Source: Idiomarina sp.
GTDB taxonomy: Bacteria > Pseudomonadota > Gammaproteobacteria > Enterobacterales > Alteromonadaceae
Reading direction: 5' to 3'
Length of the DNA: 62,435 nt
Assembly (NCBI GenBank): GCA_020832105.1
Contig: JAFIFH010000020.1
Span: 1-62,435 of the forward strand
A model generated the notes under the pieces. The model was not told where the DNA came from. It saw only the letters and a list, made by a program, of their open reading frames with translations, and searched no databases. A program made the position numbers and the translations under genes. Below, in pieces: positions 36,488-45,131 of the stretch (its first letter is position 1; the number at the start of each line of letters is the position of its first letter).

Positions 36488-37889
36488 CCATCACCCGGTT
36501 GAGTCCATTCAGCGCAGCGACCCGATAAGCCTCAGCCATGGTCGGGTAATTGAATGTGGTATCAATAAAGTAATCCAGGGTATTACCCGCCCCTTTTTGC
36601 TCCATAATCGCCTGGCCGATGTGGATGATTTCCGCAGCACGCTCACCAAAGCAGTGAATACCAAGAATTTTACGGGTTTTACGATGGAACAGGAGCTTTA
36701 AGCAACCTACTTGAGTGTCTGCAATTTGCGCCCGAGCAAGATGCTTGAATTGTGCTCGACCCACTTCATAAGGCACTTTCTGCGCGGTAAGCTCTTCTTC
36801 TGTGGCACCTACCGAGCTAATTTCCGGAATGGTATAAATACCAGTGGGAATGTCTTTAATTAGCTTTTGTTCACACTTTCCTTCAAGCATTGCAGTCGCC
36901 GCAAAGCGCCCTTGATCATAAGCTGCACTAGCCAGCGAAGGGTAACCAATGATGTCGCCAACCGCATACACATTCTCTGCACTGGTGCGGTAATTATCAT
37001 CTACTTCTAACTGGCCCCGGCCGTTCGGTTTCAGGCTGACGTTCTCAACCTTAAGGCCCTCTACATTACCCGAGCGGCCGTTGGCAAACAGCAAGCAATC
37101 GGCTTGCATGATTTTGCCCGACTCGGTGGTCAGTACTACACGGTCCTCTCTGCCCTCGACACTGGCAAACTCCTCGCCATGTCGAATGACCACACCGCTA
37201 TTACGCAGATGGTAGCTTAGTGCGTCAGAGATCTCGGTATCCAGGAATGAGAGCAAACGATCACGCATATTAACCAGGTCGACTTTGACCCCGAGCCCAC
37301 GGAAGATACTGGCATACTCGCAGCCAATCACCCCGGCGCCAACAATAATAATGCTACGTGGGTCATGCTTGAGTGATAACACGGTGTCAGAGTCATACAC
37401 CCGGGGGTGGCTAAAGTCGATATTTGCTGGGCGATAAGGTCTTGAACCCGTGGCGATGACGAATTGTTTCGCAGTCAGCGTGTCGGTGGAACCGTCCGCC
37501 TTTTCTATCTGCATGCTGTTGGTGTCAACGAAGGAGGCGTTGCCCTGAATCACCGGCACCCCATTACGTTCGTAGAAACTACCGCGTAATTTTATCTGCC
37601 GGCGGATAACCGATTGTGCATGGTCAAGGATTTCACTGAAGGTGAGGTGCAGCGGTGTGTCCTGGCGAGAAAACAGAGGGTTCGCATTAAACTCAATTAA
37701 ACGACTGACTGAATGGCGCAGGGCTTTCGATGGTATGGTCCCCCAATGGGTACAGCCGCCACCAATGCTCGAGTGGCGTTCGATCATCGCTACGCTTTGC
37801 CCGCTCTTGGCCAGTTTCATTGCAGCGCCTTCGCCTGCAGGCCCAGAGCCAATAACAATAGCGTCGTAATCAAATGTTTTCTTTGCCAT
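36483..37889 (-). CDS. sthA: soluble pyridine nucleotide transhydrogenase
   Basis: SthA moves hydride between NADPH and NAD+, draining excess NADPH. It is a flavoprotein of the disulfide reductase superfamily: FAD motif [10 protein letters not shown], the modified redox site [21 protein letters not shown] (only one Cys, which separates it from lipoamide dehydrogenase), the NAD site [15 protein letters not shown] and C-terminal [17 protein letters not shown]. Length 468 is typical. AAGGGC precedes the ATG. yrfG lies 68 bp upstream on the same strand and may be cotranscribed. Confidence 0.97.
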   Translation of the reverse strand: MAKKTFDYDAIVIGSGPAGEGAAMKLAKSGQSVAMIERHSSIGGGCTHWGTIPSKALRHSVSRLIEFNANPLFSRQDTPLHLTFSEILDHAQSVIRRQIKLRGSFYERNGVPVIQGNASFVDTNSMQIEKADGSTDTLTAKQFVIATGSRPYRPANIDFSHPRVYDSDTVLSLKHDPRSIIIVGAGVIGCEYASIFRGLGVKVDLVNMRDRLLSFLDTEISDALSYHLRNSGVVIRHGEEFASVEGREDRVVLTTESGKIMQADCLLFANGRSGNVEGLKVENVSLKPNGRGQLEVDDNYRTSAENVYAVGDIIGYPSLASAAYDQGRFAATAMLEGKCEQKLIKDIPTGIYTIPEISSVGATEEELTAQKVPYEVGRAQFKHLARAQIADTQVGCLKLLFHRKTRKILGIHCFGERAAEIIHIGQAIMEQKGAGNTLDYFIDTTFNYPTMAEAYRVAALNGLNRVMG

Positions 37890-37957
37890 GAATTGCCCTT
37901 ATTGTTTACTACATATATTGCTGATAAATGCGCGGTTCACATTGCGTCAGCCGATTA

Positions 37958-38650
37958 TCAGGCCTGTATTATAGGCTGTAACTGCGCATAATTGTCAAAA
38001 CTACGGTGGCGGCTAAAGGTTTTTGGTGGGAGCTTGCTGTCTGGGTTTTCGACCCCCAGCAAATGCGCCACACCAAAGCGCTGGGCTGAATCAAGAATAT
38101 GCTCACCGTCATCGATAAACAGGCTGCGCTTTGGATCAAACCCTTCTTTCGCCTGGAGTCGCTGCCAAAGCAACTGGTCTTCTTTGCAGGCACCGAATTC
38201 GTGTGTCGAATACTGCACATCGCACATACTTTCCAGGGTGGTATGTTGGTTCTTCAAAGCCAGTGCGTCGGGGTGGGCGTTGGTAACCAACACAATGCGT
38301 TTGTTGGCCGCTCTGGCCTCGGCCAAAAAAGGTGGCACATCGTCACGCATCTTTATCAGGTCTACATACTGGCGCTTTAACTCACGGATTGGCAGGCCTA
38401 ATGCCTGTTGCCAATAGTCCAGGCAATACCAATTCAGCGTGCCAGCCACTTTACTAAAGTGGTCGGTTAATAGTGCCTGGGCATCATGCATGGGGGTACC
38501 ATGGTGGGCGGCATAGAGTTCAGGCAGACGATCCACCCAAAACTGGTTGTCATAGTGTAAATCAAGCAGGGTACCGTCCATATCCAGCAGCAGGGTATCA
38601 ATAGCTGACCATTGGATTGGCGCGACCGGCCCGATGTCTTCATTTTGCAT
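37958..38650 (-). CDS. yrfG: GMP/IMP nucleotidase (HAD family)
   Basis: YrfG dephosphorylates GMP and IMP. It is a HAD hydrolase with nucleophile D23 and acid D25 in LLLDMDGTLLDL, the motif-II Thr in VLVTNAHP, and motif-III/IV Lys and Asp in ACKEDQLLW and LFIDDGEHIL. TLNWYCLDYW is specific for this family. I start at ATG 38650; the frame is open 69 codons further, but that covers the promoter region shared with divergent nudE and is unlike the family. The ribosome site is weak. The yrfG/nudE divergent arrangement is conserved with E. coli. Confidence 0.93.
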   Translation of the reverse strand: MQNEDIGPVAPIQWSAIDTLLLDMDGTLLDLHYDNQFWVDRLPELYAAHHGTPMHDAQALLTDHFSKVAGTLNWYCLDYWQQALGLPIRELKRQYVDLIKMRDDVPPFLAEARAANKRIVLVTNAHPDALALKNQHTTLESMCDVQYSTHEFGACKEDQLLWQRLQAKEGFDPKRSLFIDDGEHILDSAQRFGVAHLLGVENPDSKLPPKTFSRHRSFDNYAQLQPIIQA

Positions 38651-38842
38651 AGTTAGATTCGCCTGTACTGAATAAAACGTATTACTGGCCAACTGGCATA
38701 AAATGGCGCGGAAAGTGCACCAGTCAAAATTCAGGCGCCAGGATTTTACACTTTCCTGACAAATGCTTAGCTTTCGGCGTTTAGCTTTTAGGCTAAGCAG
38801 TTTATAGTAAGGATACCATCTCATTAGCAGTGTCGGGGAGTC

Positions 38843-39460
38843 ATGTCGAATAAGCAAGTACCTAAAATTCTAGCGCGCCAGTTGGTGGCTGAAAGTCGAC
38901 TACTTCGAATTGAAAGCATCGACCTGCAGTTTAGCAATGGCGAAGAGCGGCGTTACGAGCGTGTGCAGGGTAGTGGGCGTGGTGCAGTGCTGGTGGTACC
39001 GATGCTGGATGACCAGACCATGCTGCTGGTACGCGAGTATGCAGCAGGGCTGCATAACTACCAACTGGGTTTCCCGAAAGGACTGATTGACCCTGGTGAA
39101 AGCCCGGCGCAGGCGGCTAATCGCGAACTGCGCGAAGAGATAGGCTACGGCGCAAAACAGCTAATACCTTTGAAGTCAGTGACCATGGCCCCAGCTTTTT
39201 TCTCAGCGTCGATGACCTTGTTTGTGGGGCTGGACTTATACCCGGAAAAGCTCATGGGTGATGAGCCAGAGCCTCTTGATATTGTGCCGTGGAAATTAGC
39301 GGATATCGATTCACTGCTGGCGCAGCCGGACTTCACTGAGGCCCGTTCGGTAGCGGCTTTGCTGTTGCTGCAACGCTGGTTACGCAACGAACCAACCGGT
39401 GATGACAGTGTCGAGATGAATACTGCGACTGTGCGCAAGGAGGGCTCAAATTTTGGATAA
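38843..39460 (+). CDS. nudE: ADP compounds hydrolase NudE
   Basis: NudE is a Nudix hydrolase that cleaves ADP-ribose, Ap3A and NADH. The Nudix box G-x5-E-x7-REUxEE-x-G is at residues 80-102 (GLIDPGESPAQAANRELREE then IG). The family-specific REYAAGLHNYQLGFPKG and TMAPAFFSASM are in place, with FTEARSVAALLLLQRWL near the C-terminus. GGGGAG lies five bases before the ATG. Divergent from yrfG; cysQ overlaps its end by 8 bp. Confidence 0.95.
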   Translation: MSNKQVPKILARQLVAESRLLRIESIDLQFSNGEERRYERVQGSGRGAVLVVPMLDDQTMLLVREYAAGLHNYQLGFPKGLIDPGESPAQAANRELREEIGYGAKQLIPLKSVTMAPAFFSASMTLFVGLDLYPEKLMGDEPEPLDIVPWKLADIDSLLAQPDFTEARSVAALLLLQRWLRNEPTGDDSVEMNTATVRKEGSNFG

Positions 39461-40280
39461 AGCCCTGCAACAAAACGTCGCCAGCATTGCCCGGGATACC
39501 GGCGAGCTAGTACTTGATCATTATCGCAAACATGACTTTACGGTGAGTGATAAGGCTGACGACTCGCCAGTGACCAGTGCGGATATCGAAGCCAGTGAAT
39601 TCTTAACCAAGGCACTGAGCCGACTTACCCCTGATATCCCTATTTTGTCTGAAGAAGCGATTGTGCCTTGGCAGGAGCGTCGTAATTGGCAACGCTACTG
39701 GTTAATCGACCCCATTGATGGCACTCAGGAGTTTATTGATGGCAGTGGTGATTTTGCCATTGCCATTGCTTTGGTTGACCGTTTTGAGCCTGTGATGGGC
39801 GGCATTTATTGGCCAACCGAAGCTGTGTATTACCAGGCCCTGCGCGGTCAGGGCGCCCAGCGCCAGGCTATGGGGTCCGCAACGGGTCAGATCAGGACCG
39901 ATCGAATTCAGGTTCGCCGGGTGGCAGACCCCCGTGAAGACGAACTGATTATTGCGGTGAGCAGACGTCAGTCCCAACATAAAGTTAGCTCAAGAATGAA
40001 CCCAAACCGCCAGGTAAAATCTTTAGTGACCGGGAGTTGCTCATTAAAGTCATGCTTGGTGGCTGAAGGAAGCGCTGATTGCTTCCTACGGGTCGGGCCG
40101 ACTGGCGAATGGGACACCGGCGCCGCGCAAATCATCGTTCAGGAAGCTGGCGGCAGCTTGCTGAGTGAGCACTTTCAGCCGGTCACTTACAATCGGACTG
40201 CAAGTCTCGCCAACCCCAATTTCATGGTCCTTGGTGACCCACGGGTGGACTGGATGTCGGTCTTTCCAGGCGCGGTTTAG
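39453..40280 (+). CDS. cysQ: 3'(2'),5'-bisphosphate nucleotidase
   Basis: CysQ removes the 3'-phosphate from PAP made during sulfate assimilation, and PAPS-like compounds. It belongs to the inositol monophosphatase superfamily: metal ligands E67/E68 (LSEEAIVPW) and D86-P-I-D89-GT (DPIDGTQEFI), and the closing GEWDTGAAQIIVQEAGG. The start is TTG at 39453 with AAGGAGGG ten bases upstream, so initiation overlaps the nudE stop by 8 bp; this coupling keeps the two nucleotide-clearing enzymes together. Length 275 aa. Confidence 0.94.
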   Translation: MDKALQQNVASIARDTGELVLDHYRKHDFTVSDKADDSPVTSADIEASEFLTKALSRLTPDIPILSEEAIVPWQERRNWQRYWLIDPIDGTQEFIDGSGDFAIAIALVDRFEPVMGGIYWPTEAVYYQALRGQGAQRQAMGSATGQIRTDRIQVRRVADPREDELIIAVSRRQSQHKVSSRMNPNRQVKSLVTGSCSLKSCLVAEGSADCFLRVGPTGEWDTGAAQIIVQEAGGSLLSEHFQPVTYNRTASLANPNFMVLGDPRVDWMSVFPGAV

Positions 40281-40300
40281 TAGGTAAGCTGGACCAGCCT

Positions 40301-40528
40301 TTATTCCTCGTCTGCGGTGACCTGATCACGCGGCACAATATTCACGCTCTCGTGCAGCTCAGAATATACGATGACTGCGTCACCACGCTTTAACTGCGCT
40401 TTGACGTCCTCCACCTTACGTTCCATCGTGACTTCGTGTTCGCCATAATCGGTACCCTCCTGCAGCACGAAATGTTCAATCAGTGCTTCAAGCGTGGCGG
40501 TATCAAGCTGTTCGTAGGGTATTTGCAA
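40301..40528 (-). CDS. yheU: YheU family protein
   Basis: A 75-aa protein of unknown function conserved across gammaproteobacteria. It closely follows E. coli YheU ([17 protein letters not shown]) with [19 protein letters not shown] and [17 protein letters not shown]. The start is TTG with AAGGA eight bases upstream. It lies 70 bp downstream of yheT on the same strand, the same pairing as in E. coli. No membrane or catalytic motif is evident. Confidence 0.92.
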   Translation of the reverse strand: MQIPYEQLDTATLEALIEHFVLQEGTDYGEHEVTMERKVEDVKAQLKRGDAVIVYSELHESVNIVPRDQVTADEE

Positions 40529-40598
40529 AGCAGTATCCTTATGGGCGGTTAAGTGTTGCGCAAAATGAGTGAGCGAGACGATTCGCCAGCACGCCGGT

Positions 40599-41591
40599 CT
40601 ACTTCAGTTGCGCCGACAAATAGCTAAGAATTCGCTGGCTCAGCCAGAAATAGGGTTTGCCCTGGTTACTGCCGACAAAGCCGACATGGCCGCCGTGTGC
40701 ACTCAGTTGGTGCTCAACATGCGCAGGGTAAGAGCCAGGCGCCGGAATACAGGCGCTGCAGGTAAAAGGGTCGTCTGCCGCATGGATAATCAATAAGGGT
40801 TGCTCAACCCCAGCTAAAAAACGCAATCCACTACAGCTTTCGTAATAATCGTCAACATCACGAAAGCCATGCAGCGGTGCGGTTACCAGGTTATCAAAGG
40901 TGCGAAAATTCACAATGCGGCGGAGTGTTTTTGCATCAATATCAAGGTGACCATTGAGCTGGCCAAGTTCAAGTTTACGCGCGATTTTTTGTTTTAAGCT
41001 GCCGACCAGGTGGGCGCGGTACACTTTGGAAAACCCCTGGTCAATGCGCGCGGAGCTGGGCCCTAGTGCCAAGGGCGCGGAGACACTGACTGCAGCAGTG
41101 AGCGCGGGCGATGCGGTTTCACCAAGCAATTTGACCAGCATATTACCACCCAGGCTAAAGCCCGCCGCAACCAGTGGCTTATTGCTCATCCGGCTAAGCC
41201 ATTGGATAACTTCGCGAGCATCATGGGTGTCTCCGGAATGATAAGCGCGATGGGTTCGGTTAAGGCGGCCACTGCAGCCGCGAAAATGCATGGTCACCGC
41301 GTGCCAGCCCTGGGCCTGAGCACTGGCCATCAAATCGTCAGCGTAGGGGGAGTAGACAGACCCTTCAAGGCCATGAAAAATAATCAAGAGAGGTGTATGT
41401 GAGTCTGCCAGCGCGATGGCTGGTAAAGTATTCCAGGCGAGGTCTACAAAGTCGCCATCCGCTAACGTATAGCTTTGCCAAAATAACTGACTTCGGGTTT
41501 TATAACGTGCCAGACGCGTCCATAAGGTTTGCAGGTGGCAGTTTTTCAACAGGCTATGGGGCCTGAACCCGGTAATTGCGGAGCCTGTCAT
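40599..41591 (-). CDS. yheT: alpha/beta-hydrolase YheT
   Basis: A predicted cytoplasmic hydrolase of the YheT/EMB8 family, probably an esterase, with its natural substrate unknown. The nucleophile elbow is GFSLGGN with Ser146, [13 protein letters not shown] marks the oxyanion region, the Asp lies in HAADDPFT and the His in SAHGGHVGF. Length 330 aa is normal. No clear ribosome site precedes the ATG. yheU lies downstream; the M16 protease gene is divergent. Confidence 0.93.
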   Translation of the reverse strand: MTGSAITGFRPHSLLKNCHLQTLWTRLARYKTRSQLFWQSYTLADGDFVDLAWNTLPAIALADSHTPLLIIFHGLEGSVYSPYADDLMASAQAQGWHAVTMHFRGCSGRLNRTHRAYHSGDTHDAREVIQWLSRMSNKPLVAAGFSLGGNMLVKLLGETASPALTAAVSVSAPLALGPSSARIDQGFSKVYRAHLVGSLKQKIARKLELGQLNGHLDIDAKTLRRIVNFRTFDNLVTAPLHGFRDVDDYYESCSGLRFLAGVEQPLLIIHAADDPFTCSACIPAPGSYPAHVEHQLSAHGGHVGFVGSNQGKPYFWLSQRILSYLSAQLK

Positions 41592-41734
41592 ATTTTGGCA
41601 GATACCTTAGGAAGACGCTAAAAGCCCCAACTCAGTCACGCTGGGGAGGCCAGTTGGTGCGCAACCCCGACCTACTTTCAGCTGGGCCGACACAGTTACT
41701 TACAAGTTAGTGCAGAGTGTGCCTGAAATGCGCG

Positions 41735-41763
41735 TTGCAAGCCAGTAAGCGCAATTGCATAAT
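41735..41763 (+). promoter_or_regulatory. sigma-70 promoter of the M16 protease gene
   Basis: TTGCAA (41735-41740), a 17-bp spacer and CATAAT (41758-41763) lie 43 bp upstream of the start codon, giving a short leader. Confidence 0.65.
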
Positions 41764-41805
41764 AGCTAACTTATTGTTAACAACCACCTTTGAAAAGGTA
41801 TAAAC

Positions 41806-44721
41806 ATGCGCAGAACTCTCATTGCCAGCCTGGTTGCAGCGTCGTCAGTAGCCATGCTCAGTGGCTGCCAGCCAGCTCAGCAGGACACCCAAACCGCTGA
41901 ACAGCAACAGCCACAGGCACAGCAGGACGCTGAACGTCGCTCATCAGGTGACATTAATATTAGCCCTAACGATAGCCGTGAATATGGTGTGGTCAGGCTC
42001 GACAATGGCCTGAATGTGATTGTGGTCAGCGACCCCGACGCGGATAAGGCTGCTGCAGCGCTGAATGTGCATGTGGGTAGTATGCAAAACCCTGATCAGC
42101 AGCTGGGCCTCGCCCACTACCTTGAACACATGTTGTTCCTGGGTACCGAAAAATACCCTGATCCGGACGAATATGGTGAGTTTATGGCGCGCCATGGTGG
42201 CATGCACAATGCGTACACCGCAGACGACCATACCAATTACATGTTTCAGGTTAATAACGACCGTTTAGGGGAGGCGCTGGATCGCTTCTCGGATTTCTTT
42301 AAAGCACCAATTTTTGACCCTGAGTACTCTGAAAAAGAGGTCAATGCAGTGGATTCAGAGTGGTCGATGCGCCGCGCGTCTGATGGCTTTATCCTATTTA
42401 AACTGAATAACGTGACGCTCAACCCAGAGCATCCGATTGCCCGTTTCCGTATCGGTAATAATGAAAGCCTGGGCGATAAAGAAGATAGCGTGCTGTACGA
42501 GGAGATGCTGGATTTCTATCAGCGTTACTACTCCGCGAACCTGATGACCGCCACCATTGTCGGTAACTACTCGGTAGAAGCGCTGGAAGAAAAGGCGCGT
42601 ACCTACTTCGCCGACGTGGCGAATCATGACGCTCAGGCACCAAGTTATGACATCCCTGTGGTAACTGACGCTGAACGCAACCTGCAAATTTTCTACAAGC
42701 CGCAAATGGAAATGCGCATTTTGCAGATCGACTTTACGATTGAAAACAACATTGCAGACTTTGCCTCGAAACCAAATGATCTGGTTGCCTATATGGTGAA
42801 TTCTGAAATGCCAGGCACGCCTGGGGCGTACTTACGCGAACAAGAATGGGCAGACAGCCTGGGTGCGTATGCGCAGCCAAACGCATATGGCAATGGTGGT
42901 CGGTTTATCATTCAGGCCGAGCTGACCGAAACTGGCCTGGAAAATCGTGAAGTGATTGCAGGTATGATTTTTGATTACCTGGATCAGCTGCGCGAAGAAG
43001 GCATCAGCGAAGCGTACTTCGAAGAGCTTGGTACCGTGCTGAATAACCGTTTCCAGTTCTTGCAACGTGGTAACGCATTTAATTATGCCACCCAGTTGGC
43101 CGCATCCATGCAGCATTATCCGATTGAAAATGTCATCGATTACGCGTTCCGCCTGGATACCTATGACACTGATGCGATTGAACGTGTGCTAACCCAGCTG
43201 CGCCCGGATAATGCACGAGTATGGTTTATTTCTCCTGACGAAGACGTCGACCAGACCTTACATTTCTTCGACGGTGAATATCGTGTTGCTGCGCTGAATC
43301 CAGAGATTATCGCAGGCTGGCGTGAGCAGGCGGCAGACATTGAGGTCAACTTACCGAGTGTGAATACCTTACTGCCTGAAGATCTGTCAGTGAAGTCGGT
43401 AGGCGATGCAAGTTCACCCCGCCAGGTCGTAAGCGAAGGTGGAGCAAATGCCTGGTTACAACGCAGCGAGCGCTTTCAGGAGCCACGCGCGAGTGTGACG
43501 ATTCAATTGTATCAGGACCAAAGTGAACGAAGCTTGAAAGAGCATATGGCGGCACAAGTCGCGGTGGAGGCTTTCAACCTGTCAGAACAGGCGTTAGCGC
43601 GGGAAGCGTCGATTGCCGGGGTTAACTTTAGTTTGTCTTATGGTCAGGGCCTGTCACTTGGCCTGTCGGGCTTTAACGATAAACAGCCATTGCTAGCTGA
43701 GCGCGTATTGCGCGGGTTTGCCGAGTATGAACCAGGCGCTTCACGCTTAGAGCAGGTGAAAGATCGCTTGCGCAGAAACATTGAAAACCAGGCTCGTCAG
43801 TTCCCGGTGCAGCAGCTAAGCCCGCGTTTCAATAGTATGATGCAGGTGCCAGGTGCGAACCCTGAAGCACGCCTGGCCGCCCTGGCTGAGGTGTCTTTAA
43901 GTGATGTTGTGGCCATGCGTGATGGTTTACTGAATGGTGTCCACCTGCGCGCGTTGGTGGTCGGTAATTATGACGCAGACGGTGTGACTACGCTTGTAGA
44001 TTCAGTGCGTGAGGTGGTTGAGATTGACCCGGCAGTGCGTTACTCACGCAGTGAGGTGATTGAACCCCGCCAAAGTCAGCGCATCGTGATGAATAGTGAC
44101 GTTGAGCTGGAAGATGTCGCAGTGCTTGACGCGTATCTGTTCGCGGAAGATGATGTGCAGACGCGGGCACGGGCAAGCCTGATGGCTGAGCTTACTCATA
44201 GTCGCTTCTTTAACGAGTTGCGGACCGAGAAGCAGCTGGGTTATGCGGTGGGCGTGAGTAATATTTCGGTAGCGGACTACCCTGGCATTGCTTATCTGAT
44301 TCAAAGTTCAGTGGCTAACCCACAAGAGCTGATGGGGCATTTCGACAGCTTCCGTGCAGACTTCGTTGAGCACCTGGAATCAATGGAAGCGGAAGCCTTT
44401 GAAGAAGCGAAGCAGGGCCTGCTGGTGAGCCTTGGTGAACAGCCACAAAACCTTAATCAGGAAGCGGCACGCACACGGGCTGACTGGTCGCGGGAGAATT
44501 TCAGCTTTGATACCCGTGATCGCATTATCGCTGAAGTTGAGCGCCTTACCCTGAGTGACATGCAAGCCTTCTACCAGCGGATCTTAGATGACGAGCAACG
44601 GATGCGCGTGCTGGTGCAATTGCGCGGGACGAAGTTTAGTGGCGCTGATTGGGTCGAGTTGGAAGATGCCATTGTGGTCGATGACATCGAGAGCTTCCAG
44701 AACGAGTGGCGGGGCGACTAA
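41806..44721 (+). CDS. M16 insulinase-family zinc metallopeptidase, lipoprotein
   Basis: A pitrilysin/insulysin-type protease that degrades short peptides inside a closed clamshell. A lipoprotein signal with lipobox LSGC (C21) anchors it to the envelope, followed by a Gln/Ala-rich linker. The inverted zinc motif HxxEH is H104-E107-H108 (HYLEHMLFLGTEKYP), and the third ligand Glu lies about 75 residues on in KEVNAVDSEW. The full four-domain length of 971 aa matches E. coli PtrA, but PtrA is soluble, so the lipid anchor differs. The stop overlaps the convergent TIGR02444 gene by 4 bp. Confidence 0.94.
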   Translation: MRRTLIASLVAASSVAMLSGCQPAQQDTQTAEQQQPQAQQDAERRSSGDINISPNDSREYGVVRLDNGLNVIVVSDPDADKAAAALNVHVGSMQNPDQQLGLAHYLEHMLFLGTEKYPDPDEYGEFMARHGGMHNAYTADDHTNYMFQVNNDRLGEALDRFSDFFKAPIFDPEYSEKEVNAVDSEWSMRRASDGFILFKLNNVTLNPEHPIARFRIGNNESLGDKEDSVLYEEMLDFYQRYYSANLMTATIVGNYSVEALEEKARTYFADVANHDAQAPSYDIPVVTDAERNLQIFYKPQMEMRILQIDFTIENNIADFASKPNDLVAYMVNSEMPGTPGAYLREQEWADSLGAYAQPNAYGNGGRFIIQAELTETGLENREVIAGMIFDYLDQLREEGISEAYFEELGTVLNNRFQFLQRGNAFNYATQLAASMQHYPIENVIDYAFRLDTYDTDAIERVLTQLRPDNARVWFISPDEDVDQTLHFFDGEYRVAALNPEIIAGWREQAADIEVNLPSVNTLLPEDLSVKSVGDASSPRQVVSEGGANAWLQRSERFQEPRASVTIQLYQDQSERSLKEHMAAQVAVEAFNLSEQALAREASIAGVNFSLSYGQGLSLGLSGFNDKQPLLAERVLRGFAEYEPGASRLEQVKDRLRRNIENQARQFPVQQLSPRFNSMMQVPGANPEARLAALAEVSLSDVVAMRDGLLNGVHLRALVVGNYDADGVTTLVDSVREVVEIDPAVRYSRSEVIEPRQSQRIVMNSDVELEDVAVLDAYLFAEDDVQTRARASLMAELTHSRFFNELRTEKQLGYAVGVSNISVADYPGIAYLIQSSVANPQELMGHFDSFRADFVEHLESMEAEAFEEAKQGLLVSLGEQPQNLNQEAARTRADWSRENFSFDTRDRIIAEVERLTLSDMQAFYQRILDDEQRMRVLVQLRGTKFSGADWVELEDAIVVDDIESFQNEWRGD

Positions 44722-45131
44722 ACGCTAGTCAGCCCACGGAGCTGGCGCAATCTGTTAATTAAAATTGCCTGCTCCTGTTTTTCTAGTATCAATTCAGCCG
44801 CGAGTAACTGAGATTTTAGTTGCTCGCGGCTTTTTTGATCCAACAAGGCGCTTTGGCTAAGCTCACGGCGCAATACCCGAAGCTTATGGGTATGTGCCTG
44901 ACTGAATGCCATGACCGTGGCATGCAGCTGTTGATACTCGCCCTCAGTCAAGGCAGCAATGCCGAACGTAAGGTCTTGCTCATCGTCACTCAGTAGCCTG
45001 CGGAGCAGTTCAAGGTTTACATTACGCCCTTGGGTATCCTGGGCGCTCAGTAGTTGCGCCTGCACCCCCGGACGTTGGTAAAGGGTCAGGCTGGCCTGCC
45101 AGAATTCGTCTTCGGTGAGCAGCTTAGGCAT
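44718..45131 (-). CDS. TIGR02444 family protein
   Basis: Unknown function. The 137-aa protein has the family's opening (EDEFWQASLTLYQRPGVQAQLL) and QDTQGRNVNLELLRRLL. It is mostly helical, with no membrane segment. I start at ATG 45131, inside the last codons of yheS (8-bp overlap), aligned with the usual MPxLxxxxFW N-terminus; a longer in-frame start would run far into yheS. Genes of this family often lie next to yheS, so a linked role in ribosome rescue or translation is plausible. The 3' end overlaps the M16 gene by 4 bp. Confidence 0.82.
   Translation of the reverse strand: MPKLLTEDEFWQASLTLYQRPGVQAQLLSAQDTQGRNVNLELLRRLLSDDEQDLTFGIAALTEGEYQQLHATVMAFSQAHTHKLRVLRRELSQSALLDQKSREQLKSQLLAAELILEKQEQAILINRLRQLRGLTSV

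Noticed and set aside
38651..38857. N-terminal 69-residue extension of YrfG
   Set aside because: It overlaps the divergent nudE start and promoter and has no similarity to the family; the ATG at 38650 fits E. coli YrfG.
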